Shown one piece after another: positions 1 to 10,497 of a DNA stretch of 41,838 nt. Position 1 is the first letter of the stretch. Each line of letters begins with the position of its first letter. The notes under the pieces are model-generated. The model saw nothing but the letters and a program-made list of their open reading frames with translations, searched no databases and had not been told where the DNA came from. The stretch comes from Microbacterium sp. ACRRU. Its GTDB lineage: Bacteria; Actinomycetota; Actinomycetes; Actinomycetales; Microbacteriaceae. The stretch lies in NCBI RefSeq assembly GCF_022346945.1, contig NZ_JAKRNI010000025.1, positions 1 through 41,838 of the forward strand. Reading direction: 5' to 3'. The position numbers and the translations under genes are program-made.

Positions 1-11
1 GATCTGGTCGT

Positions 12-98
<87 letters not shown>

Positions 99-157
99 CG
101 GCGCCGGCCCGGCACCCCCGCCCGGCCCGCGCGCCCGCGCCGCCCGGCACAACGGCA

Positions 158-189
158 GAAGGCCCGCCCCACCAAGGGGACGGGCCTTC
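158..189 (-). terminator. Hairpin downstream of katG
   Basis: Inverted repeat just past the katG stop. The arm at 158-170 (GAAGGCCCGCCCC) pairs with 176-189 (GGGGACGGGCCTTC) with one bulged base, around a 5-nt loop ACCAA. Read on the minus strand it starts 14 nt after the katG stop at 203. There is no following U-tract, so it may be a GC-rich actinobacterial-type terminator or simply a 3' stabilising hairpin. Confidence 0.6.
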
Positions 190-202
190 CGGATGCCGTG
201 AG

Positions 203-2954
<2,752 letters not shown>

Positions 2955-2989
2955 CAACGCGCCGGAGGTGGTGAGGAATGGTGGATGCC

Positions 2990-3985
2990 TCAGCCCGATG
3001 TCAGCGTCGGCGTACCGGCCTCGTACTCGGTGACGTCGCCGGTCTCTCCCGCGCGCGCGGCGCGCCGCCCCAGCAGCAGCATGTACGCGAGGAAGACGCC
3101 CAGTGCCGCGGCGCCGATCGCGATCTTCACCTGCCACGGCAGCATCGATGGCGTCACGAAGCCCTCGACGAGCCCGGACAGTCCCAGCGCGAACACCAGT
3201 CCCACCGCGACGGTCGCCAGCGCGCGGCCCTCCGCGGCGAGCGCTGCGGATCGCGTTCTCGGCCCCGGGGCGACCCACGCCCAGAAGATGTGGAGGCCGG
3301 CGGCCCCGGCGACGAAGATCGCGGTCAGTTCGAGAAGGCCGTGCGGGAGGATGAACTGGAAGAAGACGTCGGAACGGTCGAAGGCGATCATGATGGCCGC
3401 CGACGATCCCACCCCGATGGCGTTCTGCATCAGCACCATGAGCGGCCACACGCCGGTCACACCGAACAGCACGCACTGGGCCGCGATCCACGCGTTGTTG
3501 GTCCACACCGTGCCGGCGAAGATCGCGTTCGGGTTCTCGCGGTAGTACTGCACGAACTGCTCGTCGGCGTAGTTCTGCAGTTCGCTCTGCGACCCGAGGG
3601 CCGCGACAGCGCGCGGGTCCGACGAGATCCAGAGGGCGACCAGCGCCGCCACGACGACGAAGCCCACCGCAACGGCCAGCGTCGTCCAGCGCACCCGGTA
3701 CAGGGCGGCGGGAAGCTGCCGCAGGAAGAATCGCGGGGCCTGTCGCAGCACGTTCTCTCGGACACCCGTGAGTCGGAGGCGGGTGCGGGCAAGAAGGATC
3801 GACACGTAGTCGCCCTGCGGGGTGCGGCCCGCCGAGGTCTTGATGTCGGCCAGGTCGGCGGATGCCGCGCGGTACCGGGTGACGAGTTCGTCGACCTCCG
3901 GTCCGGTCAGGCGTCGTGAACGGCCGAGCTCGTCCAGCCGCGCCCATTCGTGCCGGCGGGCGGCCGTGAGGGCGTCGAGGTCCAT
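2990..3985 (-). CDS. SpoIIM-like (stage II sporulation protein M family) membrane protein
   Basis: 331-aa integral membrane protein of the SpoIIM/DUF95 family. A soluble helical N-terminus of about 95 residues is followed by a membrane segment (WTTLAVAVGFVVVAALVALW), a characteristic loop with NPNAIFAGTVWTNN, and four or more hydrophobic segments including one with the HGLLELTAIF element. In actinobacteria outside sporulating lineages its role is unknown; it may work with the divergent RDD protein, a recurrent neighbour. Start choice: ATG at 3985 lies 7 nt after TACAGT, suggesting a leaderless mRNA. An in-frame ATG at 4003 would add six residues and overlap the divergent start. Confidence 0.88.
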   Translation of the reverse strand: MDLDALTAARRHEWARLDELGRSRRLTGPEVDELVTRYRAASADLADIKTSAGRTPQGDYVSILLARTRLRLTGVRENVLRQAPRFFLRQLPAALYRVRWTTLAVAVGFVVVAALVALWISSDPRAVAALGSQSELQNYADEQFVQYYRENPNAIFAGTVWTNNAWIAAQCVLFGVTGVWPLMVLMQNAIGVGSSAAIMIAFDRSDVFFQFILPHGLLELTAIFVAGAAGLHIFWAWVAPGPRTRSAALAAEGRALATVAVGLVFALGLSGLVEGFVTPSMLPWQVKIAIGAAALGVFLAYMLLLGRRAARAGETGDVTEYEAGTPTLTSG

Positions 3986-4002
3986 ATGGTCAACTGTACG
4001 CA
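3985..4002. promoter_or_regulatory. Compact bidirectional promoter between SpoIIM-like and RDD genes
   Basis: The two divergent start codons are 17 nt apart (3985 minus, 4002 plus). On the minus strand TACAGT (3998 to 3993) ends 7 nt before the ATG, a good leaderless -10. The plus strand has TATGGT at 3985-3990 and a weaker TCAACT at 3990-3995. Both core promoters must therefore overlap each other or the opposite coding sequence. Confidence 0.55.
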
Positions 4003-4844
4003 TGGCTTCTCCCGCGGCATCCCCTCCGCCCCCCGCAGCCCGGGCTTCCCGCGTCCACGCCGCGGCGGACGAGACCCTCACCGGCGAGGCCGTCGCGCTC
4101 GATGTGCAGCCGCTCGGCTTCTTCCTCCGGGCGGTGAGCTGCCTCATCGACATGGCCGCCGGGGTCGCACTTCTCGTGATCGGGTCACTCACCCTGACGG
4201 CCCTCGTGGGCAGCGGAACCATCCCCGACAGCACGCTTCGCATCGGGGCGATCGTGCTGATCGTGGCGGTGATGGTCGTCGTCCCCACCACCGTCGAGAC
4301 GCTCTCGCGCGGGCGCAGCCTCGGCCGCCTCGCGGTCGGGGGCCGCATCGTCCGCGTCGACGGCGGTGCCGCCGGTTTCCGTCAGGCCTTCATCCGCGCC
4401 CTGGTCGGCGTGCTGGAGCTGTGGTTCACGCTCGGGGGCATCGCCGCGATCGTGGGCATGTTCACGCCCCGGGCGCAGCGGCTCGGCGATCTGCTCGCCG
4501 GGACGGCATGCGAGCGCACGCGGACCCGACCGCTCCCGGCGGCGGCGCCCGGCATCCCCCCGGGGCTGGAGGGATGGGCGGCGGTCGCCGACGTCTCGCG
4601 CCTCCCCGACCGGCTGGCCGCGCGCATGGCCCAGTTCGTGCGCGGGGCCGAGGCTCTGGAACCCGCGGCGCGGGCCCGCGTGGCCGCGGGGCTCGCTGAG
4701 GCCGTGCGGCCCTACGTCTCCCCCCTTCCGGACGTGGACGCCGAGACGCTCGTCCGAGCCGCGGCGTCGGTGCGCCGCGACCGGGAGTACCGCGCGCTCC
4801 TGCTCGAGAACGAACGGGCGGCCTCGCTCACCGATCACACGTGA
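4002..4844 (+). CDS. RDD-family membrane protein
   Basis: 280-aa protein. Residues about 45-165 form an RDD domain: the conserved Arg and Asp are in the first membrane segment (FFLRAVSCLIDMAAG), and later come the SLGRLAVGGRIV strand-helix and the terminal QRLGDLLAGT motif. Three or four membrane segments are visible. A soluble, Ala/Arg-rich helical tail of about 100 residues with a DVDAETLVRAAASVRRD segment is a common extension in actinobacterial members. The RDD family is thought to be transport related (some members are Na+/H+ antiporters), but the substrate is unknown. The ATG at 4002 is the only plausible start because it lies 17 nt from the divergent gene and upstream sequence is antisense to that gene. 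Confidence 0.9.
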   Translation: MASPAASPPPPAARASRVHAAADETLTGEAVALDVQPLGFFLRAVSCLIDMAAGVALLVIGSLTLTALVGSGTIPDSTLRIGAIVLIVAVMVVVPTTVETLSRGRSLGRLAVGGRIVRVDGGAAGFRQAFIRALVGVLELWFTLGGIAAIVGMFTPRAQRLGDLLAGTACERTRTRPLPAAAPGIPPGLEGWAAVADVSRLPDRLAARMAQFVRGAEALEPAARARVAAGLAEAVRPYVSPLPDVDAETLVRAAASVRRDREYRALLLENERAASLTDHT

Positions 4845-4865
4845 GTCACACGCCTCGTTGCGTCC

Positions 4866-4905
4866 GCGCCAGCCCGACGCCTCGCAGGCTCGAGCGGGAC
4901 GGCGC
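4866..4905. terminator. Nested hairpin between convergent genes
   Basis: Arms 4866-4876 and 4895-4905 pair at 9 of 11 positions, and the loop contains a second perfect 4-bp stem (GCCT/AGGC, 4879-4889). It lies between the RDD stop (4844) and the DUF3499 stop (4909), where a bidirectional terminator would be expected. No U-tract. Confidence 0.4.
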
Positions 4906-4908
4906 TTC

Positions 4909-5115
4909 TCAGGCGCGCAGGGTCTCGTGTCGCACGACGACCCATCCGCGCGGAACCGACAACCGATCCGCGTGGAGGGCGCACAGGTCGTGCGCGTGCG
5001 GGTCGCCGGCGCGTCCGAGGGGGCCGAGAGCCGCCATCTGGTCGCCGTAGTCGTAGGTGAGGGTGCTCATCGCCTCGCGGGCGCATCCCACCTTCGAGCA
5101 GAGTCTGTCACGCAT
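4909..5115 (-). CDS. DUF3499 family small protein
   Basis: 68-aa actinobacterial conserved protein with the typical opening MRDRLCSKVGC and ending VPRGWVVVRHE. Cys6 and Cys11, then Cys45 and His48, could form a small zinc site (CX4C and CX2H). Function is unknown. In mycobacteria the homologue (Rv3258c) sits near manA, phosphomannomutase, whiB2 and a zincin-like gene; here it again neighbours the zincin-like gene, whiB and manA, so the neighbourhood is conserved though phosphomannomutase is not adjacent. TAGGCT lies 8 nt upstream of the ATG. Confidence 0.92.
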   Translation of the reverse strand: MRDRLCSKVGCAREAMSTLTYDYGDQMAALGPLGRAGDPHAHDLCALHADRLSVPRGWVVVRHETLRA

Positions 5116-5119
5116 CGCG

Positions 5120-5167
5120 GGTCAGCCTAGGCGGGCTCAGCCCGCGGTCGGCGACGCCGCGCCGCGG
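5120..5167 (-). repeat. Promoter-region repeat, copy 1 (upstream of DUF3499)
   Basis: Two blocks shared with 9974-10020 in the same orientation: an 18-bp block at 5120-5137 (GGTCAGCCTAGGCGGGCT) and a 16-bp block at 5152-5167 (CGACGCCGCGCCGCGG), 14 unrelated bases between them. Block 1 contains the minus-strand hexamer TAGGCT (5129 to 5124), 8 nt before the DUF3499 ATG. Block 2 falls near -35 to -50, where an activator or repressor could bind. Confidence 0.8.
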
Positions 5168-5274
5168 CCGAACGGGGTGGGTCGGCACGCGAACACCGGT
5201 CGAGCGGATGCCACGCGCCGATGGCCGCGCCCGCCCGGCGTCCGCCGGAACGCATCGCGGCACCCCGACGAACG

Positions 5275-5286
5275 TAGGATGGGCCC
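5275..5286 (+). promoter_or_regulatory. Leaderless-type -10 for the zincin-like gene
   Basis: TAGGAT at 5275-5280 followed by exactly 6 nt and the ATG at 5287. This is the spacing expected when transcription starts at the A of the start codon; the GGAT could alternatively act as a weak ribosome binding site. Confidence 0.55.
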
Positions 5287-5718
5287 ATGCGTCGTCGATC
5301 CCGTGAGACCCGGCCGGTCGCGCGCCCCTCACGCCACGGTCGCCACGGTCGCCAGAACCGCAGCCCCGTCGTCCGCCCGCCGCTCCCGCCGCTGGACACG
5401 CGCATCGAGCGGTTCGACATCGCGGTGAGCACGGCGGCCGAGTTCCTGCGATCGGCGTGGAGCGATCTCCGGGACGTGTCTTTCGAGGTCGGCATCATGC
5501 CGCCGGCGGCGACCGGGGCGATTCCTCGCTGGCAGGTGCTGCGCGAGCAGAAGCGGATCATCCTCTACCGCATTCCCATCGAACGCCTCGGCCATCCGCA
5601 TATCGACGACGATCTGCATCGTCGCATGATGATCGAGGGTGCCGTCTTCCGCGCGGCCGCCGAGTACCTCGACCGCGACCCGTGGGATCTCGGTCCCGAG
5701 CGCTTCCGCTTCTTCTGA
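5287..5718 (+). CDS. Zincin-like (metallopeptidase family) protein without HExxH
   Basis: 143-aa protein. A basic, disordered N-terminus of about 35 residues (MRRRSRETRPVARPSR) precedes a compact domain with RIERFDIAVSTAAEFLRSAW, IILYRIPIERLG and the ending DPWDLGPERFRFF. It resembles the small actinobacterial 'metallopeptidase family protein' found beside DUF3499, related to the minimal zincins of PF06262. The zinc motif HExxH normally seen in that family is absent: where the helix should be, the sequence reads DDLHRRMMIEGAVFRAAAEY, so peptidase activity is doubtful. Convergent with DUF5719 18 nt away. Confidence 0.85.
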   Translation: MRRRSRETRPVARPSRHGRHGRQNRSPVVRPPLPPLDTRIERFDIAVSTAAEFLRSAWSDLRDVSFEVGIMPPAATGAIPRWQVLREQKRIILYRIPIERLGHPHIDDDLHRRMMIEGAVFRAAAEYLDRDPWDLGPERFRFF

Positions 5719-5736
5719 GCGCTCGCGCCGCGGGGG

Positions 5737-7134
5737 TCAGGGCAGGATCGTCACGGCCCCGGCCGCGGCATCCGCGGGCCACAGGGGATACGCGGCGAGC
5801 GCTCCCGGCGCCGAGTACGACACCGCCGCGTGAACGGGGGCATCCGGAGCGAGCTCGTACACTCCGGCGTTCACGGGCACCGCGACGGATCCACCGGCGG
5901 GGACCGCCACCGTCACCGGGGCTCCCCCGTCCTGCGGCGTCAGGGTGACCGACGCCGCGCCTCGCGCGGCATCCGCCGCGAGGACGATCGAGGCACCGGC
6001 TCCGCGCGCGACGGCGACGAGACCGGATGCCGCGAACTCCGGCGACGGGGAGTACCAGGCGAAGTCGGCCCCCTCGCCGAACCCCGTCGTCGACCACACC
6101 CCGCCGACCACGGGCTGCGTCGCCTCGACCGACACGGTGAACGGTCCCGGGGCCAGGCCCGAGAGGTCGAGAGAGGTGGGCGTCTCCGCCGGCAGTTCCA
6201 GCGTGCGCGGATTCCCCGTCACACCCGCCCCGCCGACGGGAGTGACCGTCACCGTCGCCGACGCGTCGGCGCCCGGCGAGAGCAGGCGCAGGACCGTGCC
6301 GGCGTTCCCCTCGCCCGTCGTGAGCACCGAGACACCGGGGATCACCAGGGTCGTCGCCGCTTGGGCGAGCGGCGCGGCCTGGTCGCTCCCGCCGGGCAGG
6401 AGCACGCGGGTCAGACTCGTCTGCAGCGACGCGCGCACGGGGGCACCGGTGGCGACGACGCGCACGACCGGGCTCTCCTCGCCGAGCAGCAGACCCGCCA
6501 GCGGGACCACGCGCTGCGCGCCCGCAGGCACGACGAGACCCGTTCCGGACGGGGGTGTCGAAACCCCCTGCGCGCCGTACACCGACAGCTGCACCGTCGC
6601 GGGTACGTCGCCGGGATTGCTCAGCACGACGAGGTCGTTCGCGCCGGTCGTCGTCGCGCCGGCCACGAGCCAGGACTCCGCCAGGGGCGGACGGCACGCC
6701 GAGGCGCTGAACCCGGTGAGGTCCGGTGACGCCGCTGTGGCGGACCCCGCGGCGGCGAAGGGGGTTGCGACGCGATCACGCGGCGGCGCCCGGAAGACCG
6801 TGGCATCCCCCGACCCGTCGCCGGTGGCGCCGCTCACGCTCGACACCTCGGCGTCCGCGGCATCCGGTCCCGACACGACGTCCTGCGCCGCCCCGACGGT
6901 GAGCCCCGCGGCCGACTCGGCCGCGCGGCCGAGCGCGAAGACGGGACCGTCGCACGCGACGACGGTGTCGGAGGGAGCGGGGGTCACCTGCAGACGCACG
7001 GGGTCGGCCGTGAACGAGGGCCACGGTGCCGCGATACCGGCCACCGCCCCGACCACGACCGCGGTGGCCACGGCGCTTCCGGCGACGACGCGTGCACTCG
7101 TGGTGGCCCATCGGGCCAGGCGACGATCACTCAT
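5737..7134 (-). CDS. DUF5719 family membrane-anchored protein
   Basis: 465-aa protein with a short cytoplasmic basic tail, one membrane anchor (about residues 13-36, with SAVATAVVVGAVAGI), then a long Ala/Val/Thr-rich extracytoplasmic region that looks like beta-sandwich repeats (GANDLVVLSNPGDVPATVQL, GTVLRLLSPGADASATVTV). Two Cys (in VVACDGP and ASACRPP) may form a disulphide outside the cell. Function unknown. The ATG at 7134 overlaps the stop of the upstream membrane glycosyltransferase by 4 nt (ATGA), a coupling conserved in actinobacteria that suggests both act on the same cell-envelope product. The frame is open upstream to 7326, but that is antisense-like low-complexity sequence inside the previous gene. 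Confidence 0.9.
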   Translation of the reverse strand: MSDRRLARWATTSARVVAGSAVATAVVVGAVAGIAAPWPSFTADPVRLQVTPAPSDTVVACDGPVFALGRAAESAAGLTVGAAQDVVSGPDAADAEVSSVSGATGDGSGDATVFRAPPRDRVATPFAAAGSATAASPDLTGFSASACRPPLAESWLVAGATTTGANDLVVLSNPGDVPATVQLSVYGAQGVSTPPSGTGLVVPAGAQRVVPLAGLLLGEESPVVRVVATGAPVRASLQTSLTRVLLPGGSDQAAPLAQAATTLVIPGVSVLTTGEGNAGTVLRLLSPGADASATVTVTPVGGAGVTGNPRTLELPAETPTSLDLSGLAPGPFTVSVEATQPVVGGVWSTTGFGEGADFAWYSPSPEFAASGLVAVARGAGASIVLAADAARGAASVTLTPQDGGAPVTVAVPAGGSVAVPVNAGVYELAPDAPVHAAVSYSAPGALAAYPLWPADAAAGAVTILP

Positions 7135-9968
7135 CGGGTACCTCCCCGAACGGGTCCGACCATGCGGGGCGTCCGGCGGGCGACGCGGCGCGACGCGGCG
7201 GTGGGAACGGCCAGCAGCCCAGCGATCAGAAGCACAGCGAGAGACCCCGCGGCGACGAGCTGCTGGAGGCGCAGGCGGTGGTCGTCGAGCGCGGCACGAG
7301 GCTGCACATCGGACGTGACGCGCCACAGGTCGCCGCGCGCCGTCGCGCCCACGCCGTCGAGAGCGTCACGCTGATCGAGAGAGGTCGCCGCCGTCAGCCG
7401 CGCGCCGCGGATGACCTCGTCCTCTCCCGCGGGTCCGGGTTCGAGAAGCACGAAACCTATGCCGCGCGCCGCGAGACCGGCCACGGCGTCCTCGGACGAG
7501 GGCGTGACGAGGTCGGCGGCGAGGGCGGCCAGCTCCTGGTCGGCTGGCCGCGGCTGGGTGCGGGTCGCTTCGAGCGTGCTCTGACCCCCGAGAGTCGCGC
7601 TCCCACCCCACACGACGTCGACGCGCAGACCGTCCGCGCGCGGGTCCAGCACGATGGTGCCGACGGCCATGGAACCGCGTCCCTCGGCGGCCACGAAGGC
7701 CGGCAGCGTCGAGACCGGCCCGTTGGTGACGAGAGCACGCGGCGACTCGGTCGCCAGCGCCGTCAGCGCGGGAGCCACCGCGACGAGCAGGGCCGTGAGG
7801 GTCACGACCGCTCCGATCGGCCGCAGAAGGCGCACCCGCTCGACGATGCCCGCGTCGAGGGCGGTGACCGCCGCGCCCACCACGCCGAGCCAGGCCAGGC
7901 TCAGCCCGGCACCCGGCCACAGCGGCACGGGCGCGGCGCTGTCGAACGAGACCGCGACTCCGACAGCCGCGAACGCGGTGGCCAAGCCCGTCGCAGCGAT
8001 CAGGAGCAGCCCGGAGGCGGTGAGCCAGCGCGGGGTCAGCACCGACAAGACGGCCAGCACGGCGAGGGGCACGGCGAGCAGAGCGACCCACCACACCGGG
8101 CCATCGGTGAGACTCGCCCAACCCCCGGGGTCGGAGGTCGGGAAGCCCGCCGCGATGAGTGCGCGGCCGAGGGGGTCGGCGCTGGCCTCGTTGCCGGCGA
8201 AGGGAACGCCGGGGTCGGCGAGGAGCCCCCACGGGTTGCCGAGGCGCACCTGCGTCCAGATGAGCGGTGCGAACACCACGATCGAGGGCACGACGAGCCA
8301 CACGACACGAGCGATTCCCCGCGGCGCCGCGAGAGCGACCACCACGAGAGCCGCCGACCACAGCACGATGACCGCGGGTGCGAGCGAGGGAGAACAGGCC
8401 AGCACCGCGACGAGCAGGATGGATGCCGCTCCGGCGGGGGCCCACGACCGGTGGGCGACGCTCGCGGCGAAGAAGAGCCACGGCAGGAGCAGGTGCAGGA
8501 GCAGCGGGGCGGGACGGCCCTCGACGAAGGCCGCGAGGAACGTCGGCGCGAGCGCCCACGCGATCGCGGCGGTGATGCGAAGGAGCGACGACTCCGTCAC
8601 GCGCGTGGCGGCGAACCACCCGCCCAGGACCGCCAGGGGCAACGCCAGGATCCACAGGACCACGAAGGCGCGCGACGGTTCGGCGGGGGACAGTGAGCCG
8701 AGCAGCGCCACCAGCGCGGAGAAGGGGTCGGCGGGCCCGATGACATCGAGTCCCAGGGGTCGCGCACCCCAGGCAGCGTCCTGCCACAGCTGGGCTACCG
8801 TGGCGCGCAGCGGCGCCATCGCCCCGCCGCCGAGGACGGGCCAGGCGAGCAACGGGGCGAACAGGAGCGCCGAGACCGCGAGCGCGCCCAGGACCGCCCA
8901 CGCTCCACCGCCCACGAAGAAGCGCAGCTCGGAGCGCACGGGGGCGTCGCTGTCGACGGCGTCGCTCTCCCACCGCAGTCGCATCTCGGCGTTCGAGACG
9001 CGCAGCGGGGCGATGCGCGACCATCCGACCGCGCGGACGGAACGGATGCGCCGACGCGCTCGCGCAACCGCCCCCATGCGCGCCATGACCAGCAGGGTGG
9101 CTCCCCATTCGGGGGCGACCTTGTACGGGACCTTGGCGACGAGGTGCGCGATCGTGCGTCCGAACGCCAGCGGAAGATACGACAGCCAGTGCAGGACCAC
9201 CGCGGGCGCCGGAGCGTAGGCGAGACGACGATGCAGCTGCGCCGTCCGCTGAGCGAAGGCGCGGCGCCGCGCGCGTTTGCGCCCTCGCGCCATCGCGGCG
9301 ACACCATCCCCGGCCACGGCCACCCGCGCGGCCGGGACGAGCGACACCCGGTCCCCGGCCAGTCGCGCACGCACGCTGAGGTCGAGACCTTCGTCCGCCC
9401 CGCCGAGCGCCGGATCGAGACCGCCGAGCGTGCGCCAGGACTCCCGGCGCACGAGCATCCCCCGCACATCGGCGCCGAGGACGTCGGCATCCCCGTCGCG
9501 TTGGCCCTGGTCCAGTTCGCCCGCCGCCAGTTCGACGGTGCGCCCGTAGCGGGTGACGCTGACCCCTAGCGAGACGATCTCGGCCGGCGCGTCCCACGCA
9601 ACGAGCTTCGGAGCGGCCACCGCGAGCGAGGACGACAACTCCAGCGCACCGGCCAGTCGGAGAAGGGCGTCGGGATCGGGGGCGGTGTCCTGCGCGAGCA
9701 GCCACACGGCATCCCCGGTCAGGCGCGGCGTCGCCAACGCGGTCGCGGCGGCGAAGGGCGTTCCGGGCGAGGCGGTGATGATGCCCTCGGCCCCCGACGC
9801 CGCGGCGATCTGCCGGAGCTCCGGGTCGTTTCCGCACAGCACGATCGTGAGCGCGTCCACCGGCCGGGTCTGGGCGGCCAGCGCCTGGAGGGTGCGCGTG
9901 AGGTGGGGGGCGGCAGGGATTCGTCCTTCGGGGCGGACCACGAGAACGGCGTGTACACGGGCGGGCAT
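7131..9968 (-). CDS. Large membrane glycosyltransferase (GT2 domain plus multi-TM)
   Basis: 945-aa protein. Residues 1 to about 235 are a GT2 (GT-A fold) domain: HAVLVVRPEG at the start, QDTAPDPD at residues 93-100 where the metal-binding acidic motif normally lies, and a GGLDPALGGADEGLDLSVRAR segment matching the later acceptor/ED region. About 12 hydrophobic segments follow between residues 340 and 920 with extracytoplasmic loops. Only one Asp of the usual DxD is retained in QDTAP. Acceptor and sugar are unknown. It starts an operon with DUF5719, next to whiB. The ATG at 9968 lies 9 nt after TAGGCT and has no clear ribosome binding site. Confidence 0.9.
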   Translation of the reverse strand: MPARVHAVLVVRPEGRIPAAPHLTRTLQALAAQTRPVDALTIVLCGNDPELRQIAAASGAEGIITASPGTPFAAATALATPRLTGDAVWLLAQDTAPDPDALLRLAGALELSSSLAVAAPKLVAWDAPAEIVSLGVSVTRYGRTVELAAGELDQGQRDGDADVLGADVRGMLVRRESWRTLGGLDPALGGADEGLDLSVRARLAGDRVSLVPAARVAVAGDGVAAMARGRKRARRRAFAQRTAQLHRRLAYAPAPAVVLHWLSYLPLAFGRTIAHLVAKVPYKVAPEWGATLLVMARMGAVARARRRIRSVRAVGWSRIAPLRVSNAEMRLRWESDAVDSDAPVRSELRFFVGGGAWAVLGALAVSALLFAPLLAWPVLGGGAMAPLRATVAQLWQDAAWGARPLGLDVIGPADPFSALVALLGSLSPAEPSRAFVVLWILALPLAVLGGWFAATRVTESSLLRITAAIAWALAPTFLAAFVEGRPAPLLLHLLLPWLFFAASVAHRSWAPAGAASILLVAVLACSPSLAPAVIVLWSAALVVVALAAPRGIARVVWLVVPSIVVFAPLIWTQVRLGNPWGLLADPGVPFAGNEASADPLGRALIAAGFPTSDPGGWASLTDGPVWWVALLAVPLAVLAVLSVLTPRWLTASGLLLIAATGLATAFAAVGVAVSFDSAAPVPLWPGAGLSLAWLGVVGAAVTALDAGIVERVRLLRPIGAVVTLTALLVAVAPALTALATESPRALVTNGPVSTLPAFVAAEGRGSMAVGTIVLDPRADGLRVDVVWGGSATLGGQSTLEATRTQPRPADQELAALAADLVTPSSEDAVAGLAARGIGFVLLEPGPAGEDEVIRGARLTAATSLDQRDALDGVGATARGDLWRVTSDVQPRAALDDHRLRLQQLVAAGSLAVLLIAGLLAVPTAASRRVARRTPRMVGPVRGGTR

Positions 9969-9973
9969 GGCGT

Positions 9974-10020
9974 GGTCAGCCTAGGCGGGCTGTCGCACGA
10001 ATGCCGACGCCGCGCCGCGG
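9974..10020 (-). repeat. Promoter-region repeat, copy 2 (upstream of the membrane GT2 gene)
   Basis: Second copy of the element at 5120-5167: block 1 at 9974-9991 and block 2 at 10005-10020, with 13 unrelated bases between. It holds TAGGCT (9983 to 9978) 9 nt before the ATG. Position relative to the start codon is nearly the same in both copies. Confidence 0.8.
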
Positions 10021-10048
10021 GTCACCGGATCCCTCGATCCCCGGACCC
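10019..10048 (-). terminator. Possible hairpin downstream of whiB
   Basis: GC-rich nested inverted repeat: GGGT(CA)CCGG at 10019-10028 pairs with CCGGACCC at 10041-10048, with GGATC/GATCC inside. It starts about 13 nt past the whiB stop and partly overlaps the repeat copy 2. No U-tract, so weak evidence. Confidence 0.35.
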
Positions 10049-10060
10049 GGATGCCGCGGG

Positions 10061-10384
10061 TCAGGCGCGACGCTTGAGCTTGCGACGCTCGCGTTCGCTG
10101 AGGCCGCCCCAGATGCCGAACCGCTCATCGTTCTGCAACGCGTATTCGAGGCACTCCGAGCGCACGTCGCACGAGGTGCAGATGCGCTTGGCGTCGCGGG
10201 TGGACCCACCCTTTTCGGGGAAGAACGCTTCCGGATCGGTCTGGGCGCACAGGGCATCGGTCTGCCAGGCGAGAGTGTTCTCTTCGGCGGCGTCGATGTC
10301 TCGACGGACGCCCGGAACACCCAGGTCGACCGGATCGACGAACCAGTTGTCCGGGACACCGGACCGGTACTGCGATGTCGCCAT
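10061..10384 (-). CDS. whiB: WhiB-family iron-sulfur regulator (WhiB2-like)
   Basis: 107-aa Wbl protein that should bind a 4Fe-4S cluster through Cys46, Cys69, Cys72 and Cys78 (spacing CX22CX2CX5C). The turn GIWGG (90-94) and a basic C-terminal tail (RERRKLKRRA) for sigma-factor/DNA contact follow. Placement beside the DUF3499, zincin-like and manA genes matches the WhiB2/WhmD/WhiB neighbourhood, whose members control septation in mycobacteria and streptomycetes; assignment to that subgroup is from context. The start has a strong purine-rich site (GGGGGAGGG) and a good sigma-70-type promoter upstream, unlike its leaderless neighbours. Confidence 0.95.
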   Translation of the reverse strand: MATSQYRSGVPDNWFVDPVDLGVPGVRRDIDAAEENTLAWQTDALCAQTDPEAFFPEKGGSTRDAKRICTSCDVRSECLEYALQNDERFGIWGGLSERERRKLKRRA

Positions 10385-10431
10385 CTCGCCCTCCCCCTCG
10401 TTCGATCCCCTGACGCTGACGCGTACGAGTA

Positions 10432-10460
10432 ATTACACCCGTGTCATTCCGTCAGGTCAA
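10432..10460 (-). promoter_or_regulatory. whiB promoter
   Basis: On the minus strand TTGACC (10460 to 10455), a 17-bp spacer, then TGTAAT (10437 to 10432). This is the best consensus-like promoter seen in the window. It gives a 5' leader of about 40 nt before the whiB ATG at 10384. Confidence 0.7.
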
Positions 10461-10497
10461 GTCGCGGATCGTAAACCCTCAAGGGCGAGGTGAACCT

